Assembly (NCBI GenBank): GCA_030407085.1 | Contig: CM059586.1 | Location: forward strand, 36,009,501 to 36,073,500 | Direction of reading: 5' to 3' | DNA: 64,000 bases | DNA from: Trichopria drosophilae | Lineage: Eukaryota; Arthropoda; Insecta; Hymenoptera; Diapriidae | Shown: piece by piece, positions 35,126 to 47,460 of the stretch | Numbering within the stretch: the first letter of the stretch is position 1 | Layout of the letters: each line of letters opens with the position of its first letter | Notes under the pieces: generated by a model | Seen by the model: the letters and a program-made list of their open reading frames with translations, nothing else | What the model was told of the DNA's origin: nothing | Database searches by the model: none | Translations under genes and position numbers: made by a program

Positions 35126-36987
35126 TGACCCATTTCAAATGGATTCACGCAACAACAAATATTTATGACTTTGATTCTTTTATAATTGTGGGATAGTGTT
35201 TTTGGGACAAGTGCTTTTTATTTTCACCTAAAAATGTTTCTGAGGCTCTGTGGCGGTATGCCAAACTTTATACTTCGAAAATACAGTATTTCAAGATTTT
35301 AAATTCACATTTTTTTTCAACTGGCCGCCATTTCATCCCACATTATCCAATCGGGACGAATTTTTTAAACTAAGTTTAAGTTGAGCTTAGTTTTAGTTTA
35401 ACTAAGATTTTTTTTTTTTTCAAAATGGAATTTCTCAAAAAGCCCGCCTTTGATTTCCGCCAAACTTGGATATGCTTTTTAAGGCTGTATGAGCTATCTT
35501 TCTATCAAATTTTAATATGCCAACTTGCTTCTTTTCTGAGATAATATTGCCAGATAAAGATAACCGCGAGTTTTTACAAGTTTTGGCCCCATACATACCG
35601 CAAATATGATCCACTATTCTCATATGCGACGACTCTCACCTTTGAATTTGCAGAATATTTCCTTAAGCACTTATATATGATAAAAATGATAATTAATGAA
35701 ATCTCATGAGCTCAACTAATTTTTCCAAAATCGAAATTGTTTGGAAATGTATCGAGATACACGGGAAAAAAATAACAAATAATTTTTTTTCTGCTGCTGA
35801 TCATGTACTCTGTAGTTATACTTATTACACGATGGTTACTCTAGTATATGACAAAATATAGTTTTCTGAGAGACTTGGAGGCAGAAGGATTATGAAACGT
35901 GACTTTTCTTTATAATGTAATTTTTCATTTTCCAAAGCTGAACTGAAATTGTCTTTCCATTCGTCACATATTTTGCACTTATGAAGCATTATTTTATCTT
36001 TAAATATTTATATTATTTAATAGAAACACCATACAATTTCAAAATTTTGCAATTGCTTTCTTCTATAAAAGTATCGAATAACTTTTGTTATTTTTTTATT
36101 TTGATATTGTTTAGACATCAGCAATCCGTTTACTAAATCATCAAGCTTTTTGAATGGCAGTATATTATATTCACAGACAGCTTTTTTATGAACAGCGTTA
36201 AAATCAGACATTTTCTGGACCTCAAAACTACACATACTGATTGTTAAAATGAATTTGACAACGAAAATATTTATTTACCATATTATACAATTATTTGAAA
36301 GTATGAAAGTTTTAATCACATAAAAAATGTATTGAAAATGATTGTACATACTTGTTAATACTCACATTATTAATAACTAACAGTTATAGCGGCTACAAAT
36401 GACGTGGCTATATGAATTTCCCAATTTTACTCTTAAATAGTTATACAACACCTTTGAAAAAAATGAGAATAGTGGATCACATTTGCGGCATGTTTGGGGT
36501 TAAAACTTGTAAAAACCTGTGGATATCTTTGTCTGGCTATCTTTCCGAAAAGAAGCAAGTTCGCATAGTAACATTGGGTACAAAAATAGCTCAGACACTC
36601 TTGAAAAACATATCCATATTAGCGGAAATCGAAGATGGTCTTTTTGAGAAATTCTATTTTGAAAACTTTTTTTAGTTATTCTCATTCATCTCGACGATAT
36701 TTAAATTAATTTAAAGCTGATGAAATTCCACATATTTAAAAAAAATCGTCCCCATTGGATTATGTGGGACGAAATGCGGCCAGTTGAAAAAATGTGAGTT
36801 TTAAATTTTGAAATACCGGATTTTCGTAGTAAAGTTTTGCGTAAAGCCACAGAGCTTCAGAAATATGTTTAGCCCAAAATAAAAAACACTTGTCCCATGA
36901 AATTTGAAGTAGAACACTATCCCATATTTAAAAATGAATCAAAGACATCGATTTATTTTGTTGGGTAAATCCATTTGGAATTGTCCA
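35126..36987. mobile_element. Foldback element F, TA-flanked, 1.86 kb
   Basis: The left end TA-tgacccatttcaaatggatt and the complement of the right end (TA-tggacaattccaaatggatt) match. Arms of about 500-525 bp (35126-35622 and 36463-36987) share gggatagtgtt, gggacaagtg, aactggccgccatttc and gatccactattctcat in inverted orientation. Each arm contains an open frame starting MRIVDHICGM, one on each strand, because the arms are copies. The frames diverge and are not a recognised family. The central 840 bp is AT-rich. Confidence 0.8.
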
Positions 36988-36989
36988 TA

Positions 36990-39900
36990 TACCTAAGAAA
37001 TTACCTTTACTCACATGCAAGCTAGTTTATATTTCGTGTATCGCTATTTTTTTCTCTTTGAACATCTACAATTTATCCGATTAATTTTGTCCACTTGGGT
37101 TTACTATTCCCCGTAAGTTGGCTTTACCGAGCAGTGTTTTTTAATCCAAAAGCCACCGCAATCAATTAATTAAGATTGCGCTGTTGCTTTAAGAATTTAA
37201 TCTGCGAAGAAAGCGCTAAGATTTTGAATTATTCTACCTACGTCGGTATCTCATGACTATGTAAATCATTCGTATTTTCGCACCCGTGACTATTGCCGTC
37301 TGGAGAAAAATTCCGTCAAATCCAACCAGGGCGAAATGAAACAGACCCTCGTAACTAAGTCTCTGTTGTGCAAAAGTTATTCACTGTACGTTTATCATCA
37401 GGGAAGACGTCGACGTGCGTATTTAATAAAGCTATTAAACGTAAATTTTACATCTTTAAATTAACGAAAAACGTGAGTGGAATAATTACTGAACAAATTA
37501 TTTAATATTATATAAATTGATTTAAATAAATATTGAGTGTACTTGTTTAGACGTATATTCAGAAGAATAAAATATAATTTTTTCGCAAATGTAATCGCAT
37601 AAAATATATGTTAATCATGTTTACTTGTATTTAGTAAAATTTATCCATTTTTTTATGTATTTGGGATAAGTGTATAATCGAAAGATGGATAATAATTTAA
37701 TAAACGAGACAAACAGAACCGAATATAAAGAAAAAATAAGTACATACTTGACAATATATATAATTTTACAGGAATACGTTAAGACGTTGATACGCACATT
37801 GAACATTAGCTCATATTTGTCACATAATTCGAAACCAACAAATATGCAGAGCATTAGAATTTTATTATTCATAATATTGGAGAATTAAACATACATATGA
37901 ATTTTAGAATCAGTGCATCGTAACGTTAATTGAAAATATGATACCAGTTGTTATTATCTGCGTAGAACCCGAAACTGACCTTTTTTTTTAAAATTTTTTT
38001 TAAATTTATGAAATTTAGGATTGTCGCTTGTTGTGGGCAATTTTGGTTTAAAAATGCAAATTTTTTGCGGACCCAAAAACGGAAATCTGTATTGCACCTA
38101 TACATTTTACACAATGCCGTCCAAAGCTTTCATGTACATTTTCTGAAGCACAAATTAATTAAAAGTTAACATTTTTTCATTTTCTGTAACCACCATGTTT
38201 CATCTGCCATGTTTAAATTATCGCATTTGTTTTGAGATTCATAATAAACAGCCCTATTGACATCAATTAACAAGTTTCATGACATTCAGAACAATTTAAA
38301 ATGTTTGTCTCCTTCATATTGGTTACTCCATTTTGATTTTTAAAATCTGATTGTAAACTAAATTGATACTGAATAAAAATGTACAGTCAAATAGTAGCTT
38401 TAATCCTGTATGTAACGTAGATAAAAGCATTGATGGGCGTTGTAGAGCCTTCGGACAAAAAGCTGTATTTAGTTATATAAATGACTCATACCTAGTTGCA
38501 TATTACCTAATGTATATTTGGGTCTCAAAGGGCAATATTTAATCTGTCAATTAGCCATATGCAGTTAGCTTTAGTACGCTAATTGTTTTATAATACTTCT
38601 AAGAGTGCAAAATATGCATTATGTACACTTTTAAACAAACATTACCAAAAAACTAGAGCAAATCAACTATTTTAAGAATCTACGCACAAAATCCTGTAAG
38701 AATCGGCTATTAATACTTGGACAACAAAATGTTGTTATCCAGTATAATTGATGTGACCTGTGATAAACAGAAGCGGGCCAGGTATCGGGTTCAATCGGAT
38801 TCACCCAATCGGAGAATTAGCACGAATAGTATCAGGGATTTTGCCAAGGGCTGGTCGGGTTACTTCAATCTGGATCTTCATGAAGCCCTTTTAGATCCTG
38901 TCATCATAGGAACGATACTCCACAGGAATAATTGATGTTATTGGTTACCAGAAGTTTATACGATACTACTTTGTTCCCATTATAGAAGTAGGTTATTTGA
39001 CTTTATATTTAGGAACATAAGTTGCAACTTTAGATATATCACATCAACCTTTACTAATTGGGCTTGATTACGAATAGTTTACATAATAGTTTACATTCCA
39101 GTATTGATAGTCTCTTTTGAATAGGTGAAATTTTCACTTATTTTGTGCGTAAAATATATTTCTAATTTCTAATTACGTGGAAACCTGTTCTTCAAGTAAG
39201 GAATGAGTGAAATCAATAAGTATCGACGTGTTTCTCCAACAAATAGAATTGTCAGATTGCGTGAATCACTAGATTCGGTGACACACAAGATGAAGATTTT
39301 TCACTACGTTAGCTTATAATTATCATTCGACGGATTAAGGCATATGTAGTTGGTATAGATACTAATGTACACTCTTACTTAAAGTGTTCCCAATGGCCCT
39401 TTTATACAGTAACATTCCTCGGTATAGCTGAAACTTTGGAGTTTCCACTTTAAGATTTTGCTGGAGTGGAGGCTGAAAAGCGAGAAAAGTTATCACTCAT
39501 TTTTGATGTAAGTTTTTTAAAAAAATAGTTCTGATTTAAATGGCTGTCGAATTAATGAATCCAAATATATATTAGGAGTGGAATTACAGGTTAGAATTAC
39601 AGGTTATGACGGGTTATAAGTTTCAAATTATCATTCAATGTAATTTGCCACTTCCCACAGCAGACATTTTTCAACATTTTTTATTCGGAATAACATTACA
39701 GCATAAATGTTTCATAAAAAAAGTTAGCGAAAAAATTATTGATAATTATTAAAGTTCAACACCAAATTCAATCTTTTTCTGGTCTCATCTTGTCACATGA
39801 ATGACGAATCGTTTGGTTCGTACGCTCGAGATTTGCAAAATCTTCAAATTGTCAATTAGAAAATTTTTCAATGAAAAATTTTCACATATTCAATGAGTGT

Positions 39901-40336
39901 ATTATTTATTCTACATAGAGGGCTTAGAATGTTTGCAATAAGTGACTATTCACTTACAAAAAAGAGGATTTATACTTGTTCAATTTTAGAGAGTAGGTTA
40001 AATAGTGTTTACCGAAAAAATACATGGTAGCAAGACATATTGGATCTATCTCGGACATTAGTATAATCTCGAAAACTATTATTTCAATGATCCCCATTAA
40101 TGATTAAAACTAATAATTTACTTTTCTCGAAATCCAGTTAATCAGACTCGGTTCTGAATGATCCGTTTGGGGAAACCACGATAGCCTGGTTAAAGTTTGA
40201 TCGAATTCGGTTTCAGTGTACAAATAAAGTAGCTTGATAACACTTAAAAATTGACACGCTTGTTATACAGTTACATAATAATCTTGCAATACAAACTAAT
40301 TACCATGTAAAATACAAGGATTTGTGTATATGCTAT
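36990..40336. other. No gene confirmed; AT-rich DNA
   Basis: A degenerate forward module copy (ccattttgatttttaaaatc) lies at about 38328. A slightly GC-richer patch at 38740-38935 holds a 72-codon frame without motifs. Small direct repeats (aattacaggttagaattaca) lie near 39583. Nothing else recognised. Confidence 0.4.
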
Positions 40337-40562
40337 CATCGGTAACATCAGGCGATAGCGTACTGGACTACGAAGTAGTAGGTCGTGAGTTCGATCCTTA
40401 ATGTGGGTTTATGCAGTTTCCGACATTCTCGACAAATGTGAGTATGGTGCCATCTAAGACCCGCAGCTCTCGCAATTGTACTCACCTATAACCGGAAAAG
40501 CTCCTTGAGAGATTTTGAGACACCTCGATCGAGGTGGAAGGTACAAGGTAAATAAAATAAAT
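40337..40562 (+). mobile_element. tRNA-derived SINE, copy 3
   Basis: The head has a rearranged A-box side (catcggtaacatcaggcgat), then tactggactacgaagtagta and an intact B box gtgagttcgatcc. It shares gcagtttccgacattc and acaaatgtgagtatggtgcc with the 43321 copy. The 5' body present in the other two is missing, and the 3' part (caccta...cgatcgaggtggaagg) differs, so this is a subfamily or an internally deleted copy. It ends in ggtaaataaaataaatgc. Confidence 0.7.
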
Positions 40563-43191
40563 GCTGCGAAATGATTGATCATCCTCCGTAATCGTTATTG
40601 AAGGCTGATTTGTAAAATGTGCCCAATTCATTATGACAATGTTGCACATACGTCTTAGTTAAAAGGAAAAACGTACTAAAAATGTTATGTTACTTATACA
40701 TCATTGTCAAAAGTTAAACCATTTTATACAGTCCTGTGATTCGGGTTAAATTCATGTATGTATTATGAGATCTGACGAAGCTGCCCAGTATGAGTCCTAC
40801 CTGGGAAGTCCGATTGGTCTCCTGACAGGTATAGCCAGTTTGAATCCGAATTCAAGTAGCTTGGTTCAAATTTCTACACAAGGTTGATGTACTTTTATAA
40901 CCAACCGACTTTTCATTTTATCCCCGCCATGTGTTACCATAATTCTTGCAGCTATGGTTGGCTCCTGGTATGCAAATAGGTTTCGAGCAAATATGTAATA
41001 TGGTGTTTATGGAAAATATGAAACATATTTATTTCTTCTTAAGGATGTTCCCGACGGTAACGTCTGTCCAAAAGTTAGTCCTCGCCACCTGTTCACGTGA
41101 CCCCTTCGCACACACGTGCGCCATCATGTTCATGTGCACAAGCCTTAGCCGGAGATAGGGCAGCGATCTGGCAACGTCGGTACACAACTGCAAGTCTCGT
41201 CGGTACACTCAGCTTCAAAAACGTAGTGACGGATAGACATTAATATTTAATTATTTCACAAACTGTACGGGTGGAACTCTTCATTTTATATATATATATA
41301 TATACATATATATATGTCATAAAATGTTTTCTTACATTCTACTTTTTCATCAATATACCCCGTTTTGTCGCAATAATTAAAAAGACGCTCTCGGAGAGCC
41401 AAAGTAACCAAATCTCATACAAAAATGGAAACTTTGAAATTGAATATCTCGAATTCGGTATGGCTGAGCTTTCTGAAATTTTAACAGGATACGTATAACA
41501 CAAAAAGGAAGCTATATTCCAAATTTCATAAGATTTATACCTAATCTCACCACAATCTTATTATAAGTTTCTGTCGGATTTCCTTCTGGTTCTTGAGTTG
41601 TCACGTGCCCATTTTCGATAAACATCGAAGATATCTCCCAACAAATAAAATTAATTTTCTGCCTTGTTCGCTAATTGTATCGCGGGTCTTTCGTATCATG
41701 CGCGGCGCTACCTGTGCCACCCAGGTGCCACGTAGCTGCGCTACTTCTCAGCTTCTGCAGTTAGATTAGAGGGAACAGCTCCCTAGACGTCTCTTTATTA
41801 GACTCCAAGAGGCCGTTATTCCGCCGTGTTACGTGAACCGAACTCGCTCTGTTGCGCTTCGTCTCGCGAGCATATTACGTACTCTTACTCATTTAGGATC
41901 GAAGACGCGAATTCAGTAGGTACGTATGATCCAAGGTCTACGTCGCCGATGTGCGACATTTGTCATCATTTGCAATTTCGTTAAGTTCAGACTTTTCAAC
42001 GATAACGTTGGAGCAATTACTTAATTGGAACTGTTAACGAGATTCCATAAATGGAATGACGTTTTGCCTCGGAGATCTAAAATTTAGTACTTACTTGGAG
42101 ATTTGCAGTACTTGCACTCGTTAGCGAATCCTACGAATGCATATTGTCTTCAAAAATCTTGGTTACATTCGAATGTGTCTCTCAAATGGGGTGAGGAAGG
42201 TAGGAAGGCCTAAAATTATATTCCATATAGTGTGATTTTAACATTCTCCCGATTCTACATGCATAAGTATCTTTACCATCGATGTTTCGAATATATAGTT
42301 ACCTAATATTATTATTTTCTTTACCCATTACTTACCACAATCCATTGTTCGTAAATATGCCTATATAAAGACATTTACATAGATCAAAGTTGGAAACTTT
42401 CAGTACAATTCAAAACGTGACAAAATTATACATTTGGTTTATGGATAACTAATTTTGGAACAATGGAATAAATTACGTTGTCTTAGTATTTTTTAAAATC
42501 CGTGCGTTCCTAAACTGGGACCAAATGACGAAAATGACCAGTCTGCAACTGGAATAGCCTTACAGAGCAAGTCTTCCGGGGGTATTTACGAAAAATGGAA
42601 TTGATATATTGCGTTTAATTTCGTGAAGTTTCATGGGTAATTATATTACGATGCGGTACGTAGATAATTTCAGGAAATGGTGGACATTTGGAATAAACTT
42701 TTCTGAGAGAAGGATGGTATTTAATGCTACGCGGGAAAAGATAATGTCACACCAAGAGCAACTTTCCGTATGTTAGGTATACATATTGTAACTGAAGCAA
42801 ACTCAGTTTTTTTTCCTTTACCTTATGATATATTTAAACTCACAAATAGATACACATTTAATGCTATATTTGCAGGCCGACTGTCGCTGGGGGAGCGACA
42901 GAACAATGGGTGAATAGCAGTTTTCTATGTTTACCTACACCATTGAAGATCTAATTGTGCTCTTACATTCAATATAAAGTTATGAATATATGTATGTAAG
43001 AGCAGCAGTTAACTGTTAAATTAAAAATGATTGCATATTAATTTGTATATTCTAATTATACATGAGGTAGCTCGTTTAATCCAGTTACCATTATGGTTTG
43101 AGCTCTACCAATCTGCAATGTACATATGTATTCTCCATTTCTCCTTGTGATAGACTATGATATTTACATATAATAATATTATATATAAATA
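40563..43191. other. No gene seen; AT-rich DNA with a TA microsatellite and GC-richer islets
   Basis: A (TA)n tract lies at about 41285-41317. GC-richer islets occupy 41040-41160 and 41690-41960; the second holds cacccaggtgccacgtagct, which includes E-box-like words. A possible decayed CCxxAGTAG-type element (aaatttctacacaagg) lies near 40868. No supported frame. Confidence 0.35.
41285..41317. repeat. (TA)n microsatellite
   Basis: About 16 TA units interrupted once by a C. Confidence 0.85.
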
Positions 43192-44000
43192 TAGGGGAAG
43201 TAGGGGCAAAGTGGGATACGGGGCAAAGTGAGATACGGGGCAAAGTGGGATTTTGGCGTTTCGATGTATTAGAACATTTCCTATGTATTTGTTTGCATTG
43301 TTTATTTACGAAAGTTAAATCATCGGCTTCGAGGCTCAGGCGGTTAACGCTCTGGACTACGAAGTCGTAGGCCGTGAGTTCGATCCCCGTCCGGTGAACA
43401 ATTTTTCGATTTCGTTTTCAGGCAGCTGCTCGCTGTTGGTAAGACGAGCCACGTTGTTTGATTACGTTTCGAAAATATTGTTTATCTGGCGAAAATCGAC
43501 TCATGACCCCTGCTGTACTTGGTGTAGGTTTCTGCAGTTCCTACATTTCATACACAAATGTGAAGTATGGCGCCATCTTCTTAAGTCGATCTACAGCTCT
43601 TGCAAATATAACAATTATTCAGTATGTATGAAAAAACTTTGTAAAAGGGCGATTCCGCCCGTTAAAACAATAAATAAAAAATAAAAAAATAAAAAAATAA
43701 ACAAAAGAGTTATCGTAATACAAATTTTGAAACATATTTCAGTTTCCATTCAGTATTTATCAACCGTTCGAACATGACCTGAAGTCGAAGTCAATTTGTA
43801 AATTCATACATATTTTCAATCGATTAGTAAGTATCAATAAATTAAGCGTAATTAAAATCTGAATTGGATGACTTAATAGTCTTCTCTTACACTCAATTTT
43901 CGTTTTTTATTTGTTTCATTTGGGGTTGAGGATGTTTTTTTACGTTGTGTTTAAAAAAGTTCTATTTTGGGGCAAAGTGGGATGTATTCCGTTTTGATTT
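43192..44000. mobile_element. TAGGGG element with iterated GGGGCAAAGTGGGATAC, right end not defined
   Basis: After taggggaagta, the unit ggggcaaagtgggatac occurs three times in tandem (43203-43252, period 17). A fourth direct copy, ggggcaaagtgggat, lies at 43969. A SINE interrupts the body at 43321. The layout parallels the TAGGGG MITE at 21646. No inverted right end was found, so it may be truncated. Confidence 0.5.
43321..43703 (+). mobile_element. tRNA-derived SINE, copy 2 (most complete)
   Basis: The head catcggcttcgaggctcagg holds the A box, CTACGAAGTCGTAG forms a stem-loop in the anticodon region, and gtgagttcgatcccc is the B box. The body follows (tttttcgatttcgttttc, tacgtttcgaaaatattgtt, tggcgccatctt), then gggcgattccgcccgttaaa and an A-rich tail of about 35 bases. 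Total length is near 383 bp. The anticodon loop does not have normal tRNA geometry, so no anticodon is assigned. It sits inside the iterated GGGGCAAAG element. Confidence 0.85.
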
Positions 44001-44487
44001 AGGTTCACAGAGATATGTAAGAACTCTCTTTTCCTCTCTCTCTCTCTTTCTCCCTCTCCATTTTCTAAAAGCAGTTCGATCAACGCATATTCGTCTTGAC
44101 GATGATTCCAGGAGCATCAATCAATAACGAACTCCGAACGTCAAGATCGATTCACTTCTAATTGTCAATGTACCGTATCAACTCTTGGTTTGTAATTGGA
44201 ACAATCAGAAAAATAATAATTTAAATTTTACGATCTAAAATGTTTTCCTATTAATTTGGATGACAAACAAAAATTTCGTAATTCCATTTCAAAACAAATA
44301 AAATATTGTATCTTGTATTAATATTTGTGATCGAAACTGCGAGCATATTTAAACTGTTTTCTATTTAGATTAGTCTCCGTTTGAACGCATTGAACCATGT
44401 GAAAATACAGCATCGAACACAGTCTATACAAGATCACGGACCTTCCACATGTGAATTTCATCAACAGCAAATTCACGGGATTAGGAT
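43704..44487. other. No gene seen
   Basis: AT-rich DNA, including the far part of the iterated element and a pyrimidine tract (ctctctctctctttctccct) at about 44036-44060. Confidence 0.4.
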
Positions 44488-44851
44488 TACACTGAAAGTT
44501 TCACCACTCATATGAGTAATTCTACAGAACTTTTAACTTTTCACTGTTAAAAATCATAAAAAATTATTTGAGTGGCACACTAATGGGACATATTTTTTGG
44601 TTTTTACAGCACTTCAACAATAAGAAACAGTTGACGTAACTCGTTTCGAATAAAGTTGTATAAAGTTGAATAAAGTAAAAATTGAAACTAAACAACAGCC
44701 TAATGGTAGATGCGGGTGTACTTATATTATATATCTTATAGTTTTTATAGTTAAAGATAAGGTACTTGTTACGAGAAATACAGTTTTTTCACTTATTATT
44801 TATTATCGGTGCTGAAAAATGTTGGAATTAAATTTTTTCAATTTTTATTAC

Positions 44852-45104
44852 GGGAGTCTAAAGACATCAGCCGAAAAGATAGGAATCTATGTTTAAAAAA
44901 GTAAATTAAAAATGATTGAATCCATTTTTTAACATTTGGACTTTATAAGGGCAATTCTAACCTCATTATACGAGCTACTAAAAAATATCTAATTATTATG
45001 AGATCATATAAAGTGGTTAGAATTGCGCCAGAATCTTGAAAATTTAAATCAATAATTTTTTGTAATGTAGATTATTACCTTATCGGCTGATGACTCTAAA
45101 AACC
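44852..45104. mobile_element. ~250-bp inverted-repeat element
   Basis: The left gggagtctaaagacatcagc then cgaaaagat mirrors the right ttatcggctgatgactctaa. A second inverted pair, gggcaattctaacc and ggttagaattgcgcc, lies within. No target duplication could be fixed. Confidence 0.55.
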
Positions 45105-45926
45105 CTTTAAATAGCTATTTTCAACCTAGAAAAATGCTCATTTATTTCTTGAATTGTTTGTCTCCTGTGACAATACTAAATAACTTAACAATGTCATATC
45201 ATACAAATAAAATAAAATGTCAACATTTTTTTATTATTGAAATGTCGATTTCACGGTGTAGGATAACCAATGGCAAGTTAAGCACGTGATAGGAGATTTA
45301 TAAGTACTTTAAAGAAGGAATTACACCGTTGTTTTAAGTGTGTCTAAGCGTCCTTCAAGTGTGCCACTCGAAAGTGTTCTATATTCGAACGAGTTACGCA
45401 CTGATTTGATAATTTGTAGAGACCTCTAACAAAGTTAGTTTATGAGGCACACGTATGCCGCGCATCTTATTTTTGGGGGATTTTAGTGTAGAATTATTCT
45501 AGGAAACTTAGAATTCAGGAAATGAAAAGTTATTTTCTCCATATTGAAAAAAGTAATGAATTCCCGAATTTGGAATAATGGGTGGACGCTTAAATTTTAA
45601 GCTGCACAATTTTTGAGAAGATAAGCACACTCTTGGCATGTTGTTTATTCAAACTCCAAGATTATACGAAGATTCTCTGAAAATTTCAGAGTGATTGGAT
45701 AAGAGTTACTTTTTTTTAACGATATGAAAATGAAATTGTTGGATTGTACGTCGTGAAATTCAGTAAAAATCGTACTTTACGTTCGTTTTTCTTCATTCCA
45801 GTGGTTTATAATCTTAAAAAACATATAAGGGCTAACATTTTAATATATCGTAGAAGAAGAATCTTGATCGTTTAGTTCGATATTCATTTGATAGCCAAAT
45901 ACATCGTCGCGTACTATAAAAGTTAA

Positions 45927-46278
45927 CCTGTAGACTGCCGGAAAATCTATATATAGATTTCAACAAATAATTCACTGAATTGGATAAAAATCCACACGTT
46001 GGGGTTTTTTAGGTCGCTGATTACGAATCTAGTGTTAGTTTTCAAAAATTCAAAATGATGGACCCCAAAAACCCCGCGTAACAAATTTCAAACAAATTCG
46101 TTTAATTTTAAAGGAGAAAATTGATGTTGAATTATTTCAAACCGTTAGCCACCGGAAAGTCTATATATAGACTCTGCATGTGATTGGAACATGCTATAAG
46201 ATATTTTTAAGCTGTAGCCACATTATTTTGGAATTTTTAAAAGTGAATAAATTCTAGCAATACCCGGCAGTCTACAGG
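45927..46278. mobile_element. piggyBac-like MITE, TTAA-flanked, CCTGTAGACTGCCGG ends, module in core
   Basis: TTAA (45923-45926 and 46279-46282) borders inverted ends cctgtagactgccgg and ccggcagtctacagg, a perfect 15-bp match. Perfect palindromes aaatctatatatagattt (45943-45960) and agtctatatatagact (46158-46173) lie inside. The second sits in gttagccaccggaaagtc, a partial direct copy of the left end. The core holds a reverse copy of the ~110-bp module. No transposase is encoded. Confidence 0.85.
46012..46110 (-). repeat. ~110-bp module, reverse copy inside a piggyBac-like MITE
   Basis: It reads ggtcgctgattacgaatcta, then ttttcaaaaattcaaaatga, tggacccc, and caaatttcaaacaaattcgt with tttaatttta. 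These follow the order of the reverse module, including its linker. Confidence 0.7.
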
Positions 46279-46408
46279 TTAAAGGTTCTGTAGAATTACT
46301 CATATGAAAGAGTGATTATTGACTACTTTGAAATTATATTTCACTCTTTCACTGATTCTTTTGAATGCGAGAATTAAGTTAATCATTTTTAAAGTTCACT
46401 ATTCTAAG

Positions 46409-46425
46409 ATATATATATATATATA
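46409..46425. repeat. (AT)n microsatellite
   Basis: Short run of AT units, roughly eight. Confidence 0.8.
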
Positions 46426-47157
46426 ATACGGAAGAAAGATCACCAGCACATTACATCTGAAATCTGATATTTTTAAATGTTATAGAAACTGGCGCAGTTC
46501 GAGGAAAAGTTATGCAAAAGCCTAATCGGCTCGGATGAGTATTTTCATAATTATTACATAATGGTAGCTAGAAGGTAAGCAATTAAAGATCGTCGAATTC
46601 CATGTACCAGCAATCTCCCGAAGACAATAGCGAAATGGCTTTTTCGTTGAAATATTTGCAAAAGCCTTGAACTTCAGTCTGACGTGAACCATCTGATTAT
46701 ATACATATATATTTCCGTGAATATAGATGGTATCCAAGTTTTTCATTTAAAATGCGCGAGAATGAGAATGGAGTTTCTCTTATCATCCCTGTCGAGGGGA
46801 AATGACTTTCGTATGAGAAAGGCTGCAGCGTTGGTTTCTTCGTGTTGCTGTGAACGGAAACCTTTTATCGGACAGAGGATCGACCAGACTAGGATATATT
46901 CGTCGCCGGCCTCGTCTTCTTCGCTTCTCTTTACAATCATTCTTTTTTCCAGGATCTATCGCTTGCGGCTAGTGATCATTATCGTCCAAACCTATATTGT
47001 TACGAGCTATTTATTTCTAGCTACTGACTTTTCTATTATTCTTTATAGAAACGTTAATTCCAGATGAACCTAAAACTTTAGTAACACGTGTCATTGGGTG
47101 ATATTAAAATGCTCCGACCTACATCCCAATAAAATTTTAAATGCTCGCCTAAAGTCT
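46426..47157. other. No gene confirmed; GC-richer islet at about 46780-46950
   Basis: A 127-codon plus frame (46684-47067) crosses the islet but has no domain and overlaps a minus-strand frame. No repeat recognised. Confidence 0.35.
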
Positions 47158-47460
47158 CCTGAGTAGAAATTGCAACCGGGCTCTGACCGGAATCAATTCG
47201 GGTTACCTAGGTTGTATCTAGGATGCGGCAGGGCTTGTCACGCTTACCCGACTTCAGCCCTGCCAGATTTAAGATACTGACCGGGCTATGATCGGATCCC
47301 TACCAGGTTGCCCTCGTTTTATTCAGAATTCGAAGAGATCGGACTAGCCCGACTGGATTTCAGCCAGAACCCGAATCGAATTTTTAATTAGGTTAACCAG
47401 GCCGTATCCCGGCTCGGACCTTGTTGCTGTTGGGGTCAAACCGGACCGCTCCTACTCGGG
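47158..47460. mobile_element. CCTGAGTAG element, 303 bp, GC-richer than background
   Basis: The left end cctgagtagaaattgcaacc and the complement of the right end (cccgagtaggagcggtccgg) share only the outer CCYGAGTAG and scattered bases. The interior is about half G+C with repeated words such as gaccgggctatgatcggatc. The copy at 49022 shares nearly the whole sequence. No target duplication is visible. Confidence 0.65.

Larger units (their letters stand above)
44490..46355. mobile_element. CACTGAAAG element with two elements nested inside
   Basis: The left end TA-cactgaaagtttcacc leads into actcatatgagtaattctac at 44506. The inverted word gtagaattactcatatga is at 46291 and tttcactctttcactg near 46340-46353. 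Inside are an inverted-repeat element (44852-45104) and a piggyBac-like MITE (45927-46278) ending only about 9 bp before the inverted word. The remaining interior has no recognised coding sequence. Confidence 0.5.

Noticed and set aside
38717..38935. 72-codon frame in a GC-richer patch
   Set aside because: No motif, and the words resemble decayed GC-richer repeats rather than an exon.
43203..43252. CRISPR-like array
   Set aside because: The 17-bp units are directly tandem with no spacers, and the context is an insect mobile element.
43321..43400. A tRNA gene at the SINE head
   Set aside because: The A and B boxes are present, but the anticodon arm geometry is wrong, the acceptor stem does not pair, and the segment continues into a repeated body with an A-rich tail.
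46684..47067. 127-codon plus frame
   Set aside because: No recognised domain, begins in a (TA)-rich stretch and overlaps an open minus frame.
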